From contig JALSIB010000038.1 in NCBI GenBank assembly GCA_026981855.1, positions 62,001 to 126,000 on the forward strand: a DNA stretch of 64,000 nucleotides, in the 5' to 3' direction. Made by a program: the position numbers and the translations under genes. Shown one piece after another: positions 49,428-58,690 of this stretch. The notes beneath the pieces are model-generated. The model worked only from the letters and a program-made list of their open reading frames with translations, was not told the DNA's origin and did not search any database. This DNA comes from Methylothermaceae bacterium (GTDB taxonomy: Bacteria; Pseudomonadota; Gammaproteobacteria; Methylococcales; Methylothermaceae). How positions within the stretch are numbered: the first letter of the stretch is position 1; each line of letters starts with the position of its first letter.

Positions 49428-51178
49428 GTTGGCGTCTCCCCGCCCAGACGGCTGAGAAGCACCTGGTTCTGGTGCTGGATTTTTTTTCTCAACCAGCGCC
49501 AGGCGAAGAAGCCGCCGCCGAGGAATGCCAGGTTGACGCCGGTCGCGATCAGGGCCGGCCGGAGCCAGCCTTCTTCCTGCTCCAGTTCTTCTTCCAGCAG
49601 CAATGCTTCATCCTCTTCTTCCGAATCTTCTTCTTCCGATGCCGCCGCTTCCTCTTCCTGATTTTCCTGTTCCGCCTTCGCCTGCCCCGGGATGATCTTG
49701 GGTTTCATCACCAGGGCCAGGGGGTTGCCGTCCAGATCCCTGGCCTCGAGCTGGAAACTGACGGTGAGTTCGGTCCCTGAAGGCGGAGCGTCGAGAAGGA
49801 GCCGCCATCGTTTCCGGTCGGTGGTGGAAAATTCCTTTTCCAGCGTTTCTCCTTGTCCCGTCATGACGGCCCGGGCCTGGAAGGTTTTCGGGTCGATGAC
49901 CCGGGTGTCGGGTGTCAGGGACAAAAGGATCTGGCCCGGTCTTTCCGCTGGATGTTCCAGCCCGATTTCGACCGGGGTCGAAATGACCTCGATGTTTTGC
50001 TCCCAGGTGCGCTGGAAAGTCTTGCCATCGACGGTCAATTCAAGGGTGTGTTCGCCCGGCGAGGTGAATTTGCCGATGGCCCGCCGGAACGTCCCCGGCT
50101 GCTTCGGATCCTGCGGTAACACGATGCCGTCGGCGGCGTCCTGTTTCAGCCTGAATGTCATCAGGCGCAAAAAGTTTTCCCGGGTGATGCGCTCGCCGTG
50201 TTCGGTCAGTTCCGCGGTCAGGGTGACGGTTTCGTCCCCCATAATGTAATTGGGCAGAGGGGTGACCTGGAGTTTGAGATCGGTGACGATCATCACTTGA
50301 TTGTCCGGGTCCGTTTCGGCTTCCAGCCGCCAGTTCCCCGGCATGGGATGGCTGACGGTGACGAGATCATAGCTTTCCTCCTGGTGCCAGCGGACGTTTT
50401 CCGGGTATTTGTCAGCGCTCCAGATCTCGCCGCTGGGTTTGATCAGCTTCGTGCCGGGGCTGTCCGGCCGGCGGAAGACCAAGAGAGAGAATTCATCGAT
50501 ACTGGAATCGATCTTGAACCGGTTTTCCTGGAGCGGAACCGTATCGCGTGGCACCGCGCTTTTGAAGATGTTCAGAAATGTCCGTTGCAGAGCTTCCGCC
50601 GTCCGCGCGATTTTGTTTTTGCCATCGGTGGCCACCGCGAGCTGTTTCAGCAGCAGGTGATCGGCCTGATCCGAGAGGGCGATGGTGTAAACGTGAATTC
50701 CCAGGGTTTGCAGCCTTGGGGCGAGCTTGTCGAGAATGCTTTTCCTGGACATCCGGTCCAGTGGAGCGCCGCCGTTCACGTCGACCATGCCATCCGTCAG
50801 CAGAATCAGGTGTCTCCCCGCCTTGGTTTCTGTCTGTTCCCACCCGCTGATTGCGGTCCCGATCGCTTTTTCGATATCGGTCAGGCGGCCGTTGGAATGG
50901 ATTTTCTCCGCCGCTTTGGCGGCATTGCGTTTCCATGCCTCATCGACCTTCGTGGGGGCGATCAGGGTTTCGGGATCGTTGGCGAACAGCCAGACACCGG
51001 CCTGGGTGCCCGGCGGCAACAGCTCGAGCAGCAGTTTGAGGGCGGGAATGCGTAAATTTCTGGGGTCATTGTGTTTCATGCTGCCCGAGACATCGATGAG
51101 GACTCTGACTTCGTCACCAGTGACGGGGATTGCCGTCAACATCGACAGGGTCAGGCAGAGGCAGGGTAGGAAACGCAC
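49424..51178 (-). CDS. Exported VWA-domain protein with C-terminal membrane anchor
   Basis: A 584-residue protein: signal peptide (MRFLPCLCLTLSMLTAIPVT), a von Willebrand A domain directly after it (residues 24-215) with a complete MIDAS start DVSGSM (D29, S31, S33) and LLTDGMVDV, two or three beta-sandwich domains (about 225-480; FKIDSSIDEFSLLVF, GNWRLEAETDPDNQV, GEHTLELTVDGKTF), an acidic stretch (EEEAAASEEEDSEEEDEALL) and a membrane helix (ALIATGVNLAFLGGGFFAWRW) with a basic tail. It resembles the TIGR03503 VWA family of gammaproteobacteria, whose role is unknown. It is the first of three overlapping genes and is divergent from mshL. Confidence 0.8.
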   Translation of the reverse strand: MRFLPCLCLTLSMLTAIPVTGDEVRVLIDVSGSMKHNDPRNLRIPALKLLLELLPPGTQAGVWLFANDPETLIAPTKVDEAWKRNAAKAAEKIHSNGRLTDIEKAIGTAISGWEQTETKAGRHLILLTDGMVDVNGGAPLDRMSRKSILDKLAPRLQTLGIHVYTIALSDQADHLLLKQLAVATDGKNKIARTAEALQRTFLNIFKSAVPRDTVPLQENRFKIDSSIDEFSLLVFRRPDSPGTKLIKPSGEIWSADKYPENVRWHQEESYDLVTVSHPMPGNWRLEAETDPDNQVMIVTDLKLQVTPLPNYIMGDETVTLTAELTEHGERITRENFLRLMTFRLKQDAADGIVLPQDPKQPGTFRRAIGKFTSPGEHTLELTVDGKTFQRTWEQNIEVISTPVEIGLEHPAERPGQILLSLTPDTRVIDPKTFQARAVMTGQGETLEKEFSTTDRKRWRLLLDAPPSGTELTVSFQLEARDLDGNPLALVMKPKIIPGQAKAEQENQEEEAAASEEEDSEEEDEALLLEEELEQEEGWLRPALIATGVNLAFLGGGFFAWRWLRKKIQHQNQVLLSRLGGETPT

Positions 51179-51304
51179 GATCGATCTCGACTCCAGAGCA
51201 GTTTTTTCTCAAGGATAGACCAAATCGCAGGGTCGGGCCGGTTCGCCGTTTTCTTGTAATGGCGGGTTCTTTTGCTAGTTTTCCCTATCAGGAGGGAAAC
51301 ATCT

Positions 51305-52894
51305 GTGAGACGAATCACATTTTTGATCTGGATAGTCCTTTTGCCGGCCTGTATGACCCAGCCGAAGCTGGAAGGCAAGCGTCATCTGCAGCCGGAGGAA
51401 CAGGTGGCAGGGGAGATTCCGCCGCCCGTCCTGAATCTGCCGCCCCAGCCGCTTCCCGCCGCCGGCAAGGCGCCGCGCAAACGGTTTTCCGCGGTGGTGA
51501 CCGGGGTGCCCATTCGTCAATTGCTGTTCGCCCTGGCGCGGGATGCGAAACTGAACCTCGATCTCGCCCCGGGCGTGGAAGGGGAAGTGACCCTCAACGC
51601 CATCGACCAGACCCTGCCGCAGATCCTGGAGCGATTGACCAGGCAGGTGGATTTCCGTTACCGCTTCGACGGCGATGTGCTGGTGGTGGAACCGGATACG
51701 CCTTACTTCGAACATTACCCCATTCCTTACGTCAATCTGGACCGGGACAGCACCAGCACCGTCGGGGTTTCCAATCAAATCGGCGGCGACGGGGAAAGTT
51801 CCGGCGATTCGGACGAGGAGGAAAACGAATCCTCGACCCGGATCGAGACTCTTTCCAGGAGCCATTTCTGGGACCGGCTGGTGAGAAATCTCCAGGCGGT
51901 CATCGGCGAGCCGCCGACCGGCATGCAGGGGGCGCAGGCGGCGCAGGGCAATCTTCCGGCGGAGCCGGTCCATATCATCGCCCATCCCGAAAGCGGCATC
52001 CTCAGCGTCAAGGCCAGCGCCAGGATGCACCGGCGGATCCGCCGTTATCTCGACATGGTGGTGAGCCGGGCCCAGCGGCAGGTGCTCATCGAAGCGACGG
52101 TGGTGGACGTGGTGCTGGGGGACCGTTTCCGGGCCGGGGTCGATTGGGAGGCGGTCAACGTCAAACTGGGCAGTGACAAGCGCAAGATAGACATCGTCCA
52201 GAACATGCTCGGCAACGCTTTGTCCGGCCCTCCGGCGCTGACCATCGCCTATGCGGGCAAGGACATCGCCGCGACCATCAAATTACTGAGCGAATACGGC
52301 ACCACCCGGGTGATCTCCAGCCCGAGGCTGATGGTGGTCAACAATCAATCGGCCATCATGCGGGTGGTCGAGAACAAGGTCTACTTCACCGTCGAGGCCA
52401 ATGTCAGCCAGGCCCAGACCAACACCCTGACCACTTTCGAGACGGTGCCCCACACCGTGCCGGTGGGGTTCGTCATGAGCATCACGCCCGCCATCGACGA
52501 TGACGACAACGTGTTGTTGCATGTTCGCCCGACCATTTCCAGAATCACCGGTTACATCGACGATCCCAATCCCTCCCTGGCGGAGGCGGGAACCGTGAGC
52601 AGAATTCCGGAGATCGAGGTGCAGGAAATGGAATCGCTGCTTCGTCTTCACGACGGTCAGATCGGCATCATCGGCGGGTTGATGCAGGACAATGAAAAGC
52701 GGCGCACCCAGGGGGTTGCGGGATTGGCGAATATTCCCTATGTGGGCCAACTGTTCTCTTTTCACGATGATGATGTCAGCAAGTCCGAGTTGGTGATCTT
52801 CATCCGTCCGACACTGGTTCGCAATGTCAGCCTGGACGCGGATCTCGACCAATACCGTTCCTATCTCGACCAAGTGGAGCGTCATGACCCATGA
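51305..52894 (+). CDS. mshL: MSHA-type pilus secretin (outer-membrane lipoprotein)
   Basis: Outer-membrane secretin through which the pilus passes. The 529-residue protein has a lipobox LLPAC after a short signal (RRITFLIWIVLLPAC), an N0/STN-like domain (TGVPIRQLLFALARDAKLNLDLAPGVEGEV), a serine/acidic linker (GESSGDSDEEENESS) and the secretin core (VLIEATVVDVVL, VISSPRLMVVNNQSA, VPVGFVMSITPAID, GQIGIIGGLMQDN, KSELVIFIRPTLV). I take the GTG at 51305, with AGGAGG 10 bases upstream, because it gives a proper lipoprotein signal. Gene order after it matches MSHA loci. Confidence 0.9.
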   Translation: MRRITFLIWIVLLPACMTQPKLEGKRHLQPEEQVAGEIPPPVLNLPPQPLPAAGKAPRKRFSAVVTGVPIRQLLFALARDAKLNLDLAPGVEGEVTLNAIDQTLPQILERLTRQVDFRYRFDGDVLVVEPDTPYFEHYPIPYVNLDRDSTSTVGVSNQIGGDGESSGDSDEEENESSTRIETLSRSHFWDRLVRNLQAVIGEPPTGMQGAQAAQGNLPAEPVHIIAHPESGILSVKASARMHRRIRRYLDMVVSRAQRQVLIEATVVDVVLGDRFRAGVDWEAVNVKLGSDKRKIDIVQNMLGNALSGPPALTIAYAGKDIAATIKLLSEYGTTRVISSPRLMVVNNQSAIMRVVENKVYFTVEANVSQAQTNTLTTFETVPHTVPVGFVMSITPAIDDDDNVLLHVRPTISRITGYIDDPNPSLAEAGTVSRIPEIEVQEMESLLRLHDGQIGIIGGLMQDNEKRRTQGVAGLANIPYVGQLFSFHDDDVSKSELVIFIRPTLVRNVSLDADLDQYRSYLDQVERHDP

Positions 52895-53622
52895 AGAGGC
52901 GGGGGTGGACGATATGCCTAGCGATGTTCTCTCCACTGGCCTGGGGCGGCGGGGAGATGGCATGCCCGGATCCCCGCGCGGGGCTTCAGGCGCCCATGGA
53001 AGGACCGGTTCGCAAGGGCTACTTCCGGGTGATCGAGGTGCCTGTGGGGTGGGTCGTGGAGTGCTGGCTGGCGGAAGGGCGCAGAGCCCTGGAAGCGGGG
53101 CGGTTCGATGAGGCGGACGGGGCTTTCCTCAAAGCCTGGCGCGACGGCAGGGAGAAAACCACGGCCCTGTTGGGGCTGGCGGCGGTGGCGGTGCGGCAGG
53201 GCAGGATGGAGGAAGCGCGGTCGAGATACCGGCAGGTGCTCCGCTACGACCCGGGAAATTCCCGGGCGCTGGCGGGACTGAGTATCGTGGCCGGCGACGA
53301 CCCGGAGCTGTTGGCCACGTTGGAGCGCATCGCCCGTGAGCGGCCACCCCGGCCAGAGGTGTATTTCGCGCTGGGCAACCTGTATGCGCGCCGGATCGAC
53401 TGGCCCAAGGCCCAGTCGGCTTATTTCCAGGCATATCACCTGGACAGGGACGATCCGACCTACGCCTACAATCTGGCGGTCAGCCTCGATCAGCTGGGGA
53501 AAAGGGCCCTGGCGCGGCGCTTCTATCGGCGGGCGCTCGATCTGGCGCAGCTGAGGTTCGCCGGGTTCGATCGGGAGGCCGTCCGCCGGCGGCTGAACCG
53601 GCTGGCCGGGAGCGGGTCATGA
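52891..53622 (+). CDS. mshN: TPR-repeat pilus biogenesis protein, MshN-like
   Basis: A 243-residue exported protein: signal-like start (KRRGWTICLAMFSPLAWGGG) and tetratricopeptide repeats from about residue 60 (EGRRALEAGRFDEADGAFLKAWRDG, AVRQGRMEEARSRYRQVLRYDP, FALGNLYARRIDWPKAQSAYFQAYHLD, AVSLDQLGKRALARRFYRRALDL). TPR proteins in this position (MshN, PilF-like) assist secretin or pilus assembly. ATGA overlaps join it to mshL and mshE. The mshM ATPase expected between them in Vibrio is absent. Confidence 0.75.
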   Translation: MKRRGWTICLAMFSPLAWGGGEMACPDPRAGLQAPMEGPVRKGYFRVIEVPVGWVVECWLAEGRRALEAGRFDEADGAFLKAWRDGREKTTALLGLAAVAVRQGRMEEARSRYRQVLRYDPGNSRALAGLSIVAGDDPELLATLERIARERPPRPEVYFALGNLYARRIDWPKAQSAYFQAYHLDRDDPTYAYNLAVSLDQLGKRALARRFYRRALDLAQLRFAGFDREAVRRRLNRLAGSGS

Positions 53623-55319
53623 GTCCGGCAAAGAAGCGCTTGGGAGAGTTGCTGATCGACGAGGGGATTCTCACCCCGGATCAGCTGGAGATCGCCCTGC
53701 TGGAGCAAAAGACCGGTGGAAGCCAGGAGCCGCTCGGCAAGATTCTGGTGCGTCTGGGGTTCGTCAGCGAGGAGATTATCCGCGATCAGCTGGGACGTTC
53801 CCTGGGACACGAAAGCATCGATCTGCGGCGCCTGGTGCCAGATCCCAGGGCGCTTTCGATGATCGATCAGGAAACCGCCCGCCGCTTGCGGGTGGTGCCG
53901 GTGGCCCTGGACGAGCAGACGGGGCAACTGGTGGTGGCGATGCATGATGTGTTCGACATCGTGACCCTGGACCGGTTGACGTCCATGCTGTCCGGTGAGG
54001 CGGAAGTGAAACCGGTGTTGGCGGGCAGCGCCGAAGTGGAACAGGCGATCGACCGCTTCTACGGCTTCGAGGTGTCCCTGGACGGCATCCTGCGGGAACT
54101 GGAAACCGGCGAGCAGGAAGCGGATCTGCAGCTGGAAACCGACCGCTACAGTCACCCCATCGTCCGTCTGGTGGACGCGATTTTGACCGATGCGGTCAAA
54201 AAGGGGGCCTCCGACATCCATTTCGAACCCGAGGAAGGGTATCTGCGCCTGCGTTACCGCATCGACGGCGTCTTGCAACAGATCCGGGTACTGCACAAGC
54301 GTTACTGGCCCGGCATGCTGGTGCGGATGAAAGTGATGGCGGAGATGAACATCGCCGAAAGCCGGGCGCCCCAGGACGGTCACATTCAGTTGTCGGTGGC
54401 GGGGAGGGAGATCGATTTCCGCGCCGCCACCCATCCGACGATCCACGGCGAGAACCTGGTGCTCAGGGTTCTCGACAAGCACAAGGGGATCGTCCCCCTC
54501 GATTCCCTGGGCCTGGCCGCCGACACCCTGGATGCCATCCGGCGGATGGCCCGGCGGCCCGAGGGCATTCTGCTGGTCACAGGCCCCACCGGCAGCGGCA
54601 AGACCACGACGCTGTATTCCCTGCTCAGCCATATCAACGAGGAAAAGATCAACATCATGACCCTGGAGGATCCGGTGGAATATCCTCTCCCCATGGTCAG
54701 GCAGAGCGCCGTCAATCCATCGGTGAAGCTCGATTTCGCGGCGGGCATCCGTTCCCTGATGCGCCAGGATCCGGATGTGATCCTGGTCGGGGAGATTCGT
54801 GACCGGGAAACCGCCAGCATGGCCTTCAGGGCGGCGATGACCGGTCACCAGGTGCTGTCCACCCTGCATACCAGTTCGGCGGTAGGGGTGTTCAGCCGGT
54901 TGCGCGACATCGGGGTGCCCACCGATCTGATCGCCGGCAATCTGATCGGGATCATCGCCCAAAGGCTGGTGCGCAGACTGTGCCCGGCATGCCGCAAGGA
55001 AACGGAGGTGGGCGCGGATATGGCGGGATTGTTCGGTCACCTCGAGACGCCGCCACGGGTGATCCACGAAGCCGGACGCTGCGAGGCGTGTCACTGGCTG
55101 GGGTACCGGGGGCGGATCGTGCTGATGGAGGTGCTGCCGCTGGATCGCGAGCTGGATGCCCTGGTGGCCGGGGCGGGCGCCCCGCACGAGATCGAGGCGC
55201 TGGCGCGGAAAAAGGGTTTTCGGTCCCTCGCCGAGGAGGGATTGCGGCAAGTGGCGTTGGGGAACACCACCCTGGCGGAAGTGGGCCGGGTCACCCATTT
55301 GCAGGCGCTGTCGGGGTAG
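53619..55319 (+). CDS. mshE: Pilus assembly ATPase with c-di-GMP-binding MshEN domain
   Basis: GspE/PilB-type extension ATPase, 566 residues. The N-terminus carries two MshEN motifs (KRLGELLIDEGILTPDQLEI ALLEQ at 6-30 and PLGKILVRLGFVSEEIIRDQLG at about 38-60), the known c-di-GMP-binding signature of MshE. The ATPase part has Walker A GPTGSGKTTTLYS (from residue 322), the Asp box LEDPVEYP, Walker B DPDVILVGEIRD, the His box TLHTSSA and a zinc tetracysteine (CPAC...CEAC). c-di-GMP would thus gate pilus assembly. It overlaps mshN by ATGA and ends three bases before mshG. Confidence 0.92.
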   Translation: MSPAKKRLGELLIDEGILTPDQLEIALLEQKTGGSQEPLGKILVRLGFVSEEIIRDQLGRSLGHESIDLRRLVPDPRALSMIDQETARRLRVVPVALDEQTGQLVVAMHDVFDIVTLDRLTSMLSGEAEVKPVLAGSAEVEQAIDRFYGFEVSLDGILRELETGEQEADLQLETDRYSHPIVRLVDAILTDAVKKGASDIHFEPEEGYLRLRYRIDGVLQQIRVLHKRYWPGMLVRMKVMAEMNIAESRAPQDGHIQLSVAGREIDFRAATHPTIHGENLVLRVLDKHKGIVPLDSLGLAADTLDAIRRMARRPEGILLVTGPTGSGKTTTLYSLLSHINEEKINIMTLEDPVEYPLPMVRQSAVNPSVKLDFAAGIRSLMRQDPDVILVGEIRDRETASMAFRAAMTGHQVLSTLHTSSAVGVFSRLRDIGVPTDLIAGNLIGIIAQRLVRRLCPACRKETEVGADMAGLFGHLETPPRVIHEAGRCEACHWLGYRGRIVLMEVLPLDRELDALVAGAGAPHEIEALARKKGFRSLAEEGLRQVALGNTTLAEVGRVTHLQALSG

Positions 55320-55322
55320 CCG

Positions 55323-56528
55323 GTGGCTTCGTACAAGTATCTCGCCATCGACGAGAAGGGGCGGCGCCTGCGTGGAACCGCCGAGGCCGACAACCTCGAC
55401 ATGCTCGATGCCAGACTCGGCCAAAGGCGATTGACGCTGATCCGGGCGCGGGAGCAAAAGGGGCGGGGCGCGATCCGGTTGCGCCACAAGGTGGGGCGCC
55501 GGGATCTCATCCAGTTCTGTTTTCAGATGGAACAAATGATCAACGCCGGGGTGGGCTTGCTCGAAGCCCTGCAGGACTTTCGCGAATTTCTCGAGCCGGG
55601 GACGATGCGGGACGTGGTGGCCAACGTGGCCGAGAAGATCGAGGCGGGTGAAACCTTTTCCCAATCCCTGGCGGCTTTTCCCGCCGTGTTTCCCGAATTG
55701 TTCGTCAACCTGGTGCGGGCGGGGGAGCAGAGCGGTGAACTGGGCAAGGTGATGGCGCACCTGACCGAATCGCTCAAATGGCAGGATGAAATGATCGCCC
55801 GGACCCGGAAGGCGTTGGGCTACCCCCTGTTCGTGTCGGCGGTGGTGATGGCGGTGATGGCCTTCATGCTGGTGTACGTGGTGCCCCAGGTCACCGGCTT
55901 CATCGTTTCCATGGGAGGGGCGCTGCCGTGGCACACCCGTTTGCTGATCGCCGTTTCCAATGGGGTGGTGGCCTGGTGGCCCTGGTTGTTGGGCTTGCCG
56001 GCCGTGGGCCTGGCCGGCGCCCGATTCGTGCTCAAACGCAACGAAAGGGCGAGGAAATGGTTCGATGGCTTCAAGCTGCGCCTATGGATCGTCGGCCCGG
56101 TGTTGCAGAAGATCGTCATGGCCCGTTTCGCCCATTATTTCTCTCTGTTGTTTCATTCCGGGCTGCCGGTACTCGATTGTATCGATCTGTGTGTCGGCGT
56201 GGTGGGCAACCGTTTCGTCGCCGCGAGCCTGGAGCGGGCGAAGCTCCGCATCACCCAGGGGGAAACGGTGAGCGACGCTCTGGCCGGGAGCGGTCTGTTT
56301 CCCAAGCTGGTGATCCGGTTGCTGAAGGTGGGCGAGCGAACCGGCGATCTCGGCAGCGCTCTCGGCAGCGTCAATTATTTTTACCAGCGCGATGTCGATG
56401 AAGCCATCGGCCGGATGCAGGCGATGATCGAACCCGCCCTCAATATCGTCATCGGCGCCGTCATGGGGTGGGTGATGATATCGGTGCTGGGGCCGGTCTA
56501 CGACATGATCAGCAAGGTGCGATTCTGA
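55323..56528 (+). CDS. mshG: Pilus inner-membrane platform protein, MshG-like
   Basis: GspF/PilC-family platform protein of 401 residues that anchors the ATPase. It has two GspF domains, each with FCFQMEQMINAGVGLLEAL-type or FAHYFSLLFHSGLPVLDCI helices, the AGEQSGELG and GERTGDLG loops, and three membrane segments (LFVSAVVMAVMAFMLVYVV, VVAWWPWLLGLPAVGLAG, ALNIVIGAVMGWVMISVL). The start is a GTG three bases after the mshE stop. It overlaps the next gene by one base (TGATG). Confidence 0.9.
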   Translation: MASYKYLAIDEKGRRLRGTAEADNLDMLDARLGQRRLTLIRAREQKGRGAIRLRHKVGRRDLIQFCFQMEQMINAGVGLLEALQDFREFLEPGTMRDVVANVAEKIEAGETFSQSLAAFPAVFPELFVNLVRAGEQSGELGKVMAHLTESLKWQDEMIARTRKALGYPLFVSAVVMAVMAFMLVYVVPQVTGFIVSMGGALPWHTRLLIAVSNGVVAWWPWLLGLPAVGLAGARFVLKRNERARKWFDGFKLRLWIVGPVLQKIVMARFAHYFSLLFHSGLPVLDCIDLCVGVVGNRFVAASLERAKLRITQGETVSDALAGSGLFPKLVIRLLKVGERTGDLGSALGSVNYFYQRDVDEAIGRMQAMIEPALNIVIGAVMGWVMISVLGPVYDMISKVRF

Positions 56529-58054
56529 TGCGCTGGGTGTTGTACCTGGGGAACGCCAGACAGGCGCTCTATCGGGTCGGGCGTCACGATGCCCGGCTGG
56601 TGTGGCAGATGCAAGACGGCCCCCCGGCCGAGAAGCCGGCGGCATGGTCGTGCAGGCGCTTGGCGGTGATCGTGGATCTGATGGAAGAAGAATACCGCCT
56701 GGAGCGGCTGCCTCACCTCGGCGGAAGAGACCGCGAGGCGCTGTGGGCCCGCAAACGGAGGCAATTGTTCCAGGACGAGCCTTACGTTTCGGTCGTCCGG
56801 ATTGGAAGAGAGAAGTCGGGGCGCCGTGACGACCGGGTGCTGTTCACCGCCGTTCGCGATGCGCCGCGGTTCAAGCGTTGGCTGGAATCTCTGGCTTCAT
56901 GGCGGATCGCGGTGACGGGTATCTGGTCGTTGCCCCGCCTGAGCGCCGGCTGGAGGGCCTGTCCCCTCGTCGAAGGGTTGCGGGTGCTGCTCTACCGGGG
57001 CGGGGGCAAGATCGCCCTGCGGCAGACTTATCATGAAGGCGGTCATCTCGTATTCAGCCGCTTCAGCCCGGTGGCAGGGGAAGAAGAAGGCGCGCAGGAA
57101 CTGGAACGGATGTGGCGCTATTTGTCACGCCAGTTTCAATGGGAAGCGGGGCGGGCGATTCCGCTTCAGCTTTGGGTGCCTCCCGGTCTGGAGGAGATGG
57201 CAAAAGGGCTCGTGGAGGGGTTGCCGAACAGCGAACCGGCCTTTATCGGCCTGACGAAGGTCGCCAGGACGAAGGGTTGGCGGGGAGAGGCGGCGGCCCT
57301 GGACGTGCCGGCGTTGGCGGCGTTTGCCTTGATGCGGCGCTGGAATCGGCAGCCATGCCATTACCGGGATCCGGTGCTGCATGCCCGGGAAAAGCGCCGG
57401 CGGCTGAATCTCGCCCTCTACCTGGGGTCGGCGGCTCTGTTTGCGGTGGCGGCGGGATACGATACGTTGATGGAACGTCATATCCTTCAACTGGATGAGG
57501 AGATGCGGCGGCTGCGGCTGAAGCGGCAAACCCTTGCCGGCGGGCCCGGCGCTCGGACGGTTCCGGAACCTGTGGCCGGTCTGGATGCCTGGCAACTGGA
57601 ATCGTTGCTGGCATTCCAGCGGAAGATCGCGGCCGGGCGGATCCGTCCGGAATCTTTGTTGACGCCGATTTCCAGTGCGCTTGATCGTTTCCCCGCGTTC
57701 GAACTCGTGTCTTTGGGCTGGCGGCGGCCTTCTCCCGCGGACGAGGAATCGGAGGAAGAAGCCGGGATCGATTTGTCCCGTCCGCCCCGCGTGACACTTT
57801 CGGTCAGGGTGCCTCTGGAAGGGGGCGTCCTGCGCCAGGCCGTCGAACGGGTGGAGCACTTCGTGGCCTTGCTGGAAAGGGACGGTCAGGTGGCCTCGGC
57901 GTGTCTTGCGGCGAGCACCCTTCCCGTCGCGGACGATGGGCCCGCCAGTGGGGAGGTCGGCGCGGTTGAAAGGGGGGAGGATTCGGCTATGTTTACCATA
58001 ACGGTCGATATGAAGGCGTTTTCCTCCCGGCCGGCTTTGGAAGCGCGGGACTGA
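56528..58054 (+). CDS. MshI/PilM-PilN-like bitopic assembly protein
   Basis: A 508-residue protein with a degenerate actin-like cytoplasmic part (MRWVLYLGNARQALYRV; VEGLRVLLYRGGGKIALRQTYHEG; IPLQLWVPPGL), a membrane helix (LNLALYLGSAALFAVAAGY at about 305-323) and a periplasmic coiled-coil plus ferredoxin-like domain (LDRFPAFELVSLGWRRP; VTLSVRVPLEG). This architecture is that of MshI or GspL/PilM-PilN proteins, which link the ATPase to the periplasm. Position after mshG differs from the Vibrio order. Sequence is divergent, so the symbol is left blank. Confidence 0.7.
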   Translation: MRWVLYLGNARQALYRVGRHDARLVWQMQDGPPAEKPAAWSCRRLAVIVDLMEEEYRLERLPHLGGRDREALWARKRRQLFQDEPYVSVVRIGREKSGRRDDRVLFTAVRDAPRFKRWLESLASWRIAVTGIWSLPRLSAGWRACPLVEGLRVLLYRGGGKIALRQTYHEGGHLVFSRFSPVAGEEEGAQELERMWRYLSRQFQWEAGRAIPLQLWVPPGLEEMAKGLVEGLPNSEPAFIGLTKVARTKGWRGEAAALDVPALAAFALMRRWNRQPCHYRDPVLHAREKRRRLNLALYLGSAALFAVAAGYDTLMERHILQLDEEMRRLRLKRQTLAGGPGARTVPEPVAGLDAWQLESLLAFQRKIAAGRIRPESLLTPISSALDRFPAFELVSLGWRRPSPADEESEEEAGIDLSRPPRVTLSVRVPLEGGVLRQAVERVEHFVALLERDGQVASACLAASTLPVADDGPASGEVGAVERGEDSAMFTITVDMKAFSSRPALEARD

Positions 58055-58084
58055 ACAGGGGTCGAATGAAGAAACGTGAAGCTC

Positions 58085-58690
58085 ATGAACATTTCCAGAT
58101 GGTTGCCTGTAGCGGTATTTGCCGGAGCGCTGATGTTTGCCTCGGTCACTGTCTTTCTGTTTCACCAGCAATGGTGGGCGTGGGAAAAGGCGCGCGACCG
58201 GCTGGCGCTGGACGTGGCGGCGCTGGCGCAGCAAAAGAGCCGGAACGAGGAGGCGGTCGAATTGTATGGGCGGCTCGTGCCCCGTTATGAGCAGGCCGCG
58301 GATCGGGGCTGGTGGCGGCCCCAGGAACGGCTGGCATGGCTGGAGTCGGTGCGGGATGCGGCGCGGGCTGCCGGGGTGGTCCGGCTGCGTTATACCTTGT
58401 CGCCTGCCCGGTGGCTGGAGGACGAGGGCGATTTCGGCATCCGTTCGGTGGCGGTGGAGTTGGAAATGGATTTGGTTCATGGCGGGCAGTTGCTGGATTT
58501 GTCCCGGGCACTGGAGAGGCTCGGGCCTTTCAGTTGGGAACGCTGCAAGATCGAGCGTCGTCCGGAGCCGCCCGAACCGGCCGCGCCGAACCTGGCGGCC
58601 GTTTGCCGGCTGGAATGGCTGGCCATCGTCCATCGGTCGGCCGATGAGGCGGATGGGGATTTTGTTGATGATGGGCTGGATGCCATTTGA
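58085..58690 (+). CDS. MshJ/PilO-like alignment-complex protein
   Basis: A bitopic protein of about 201 residues: short cytoplasmic start (NISRW), one membrane helix (LPVAVFAGALMFASVTVFLF), a coiled-coil (EKARDRLALDVAALAQQKSRNEEAV) and a ferredoxin-like periplasmic part (RSVAVELEMDLVHGGQLLDLSRALERLGPF). This matches the PilO/GspM/MshJ architecture. An alternative GTG at 58076 would add three residues. It follows the MshI-like gene by 30 bases and overlaps the next gene. Confidence 0.7.
   Translation: MNISRWLPVAVFAGALMFASVTVFLFHQQWWAWEKARDRLALDVAALAQQKSRNEEAVELYGRLVPRYEQAADRGWWRPQERLAWLESVRDAARAAGVVRLRYTLSPARWLEDEGDFGIRSVAVELEMDLVHGGQLLDLSRALERLGPFSWERCKIERRPEPPEPAAPNLAAVCRLEWLAIVHRSADEADGDFVDDGLDAI

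Noticed and set aside
53523-55934. 803-codon open frame on the minus strand opposite mshE and mshG
   Set aside because: The plus strand encodes full-length, motif-rich ATPase and platform proteins; the antisense frame is histidine- and glutamine-rich with no domain and is a by-product of GC-rich codon bias.
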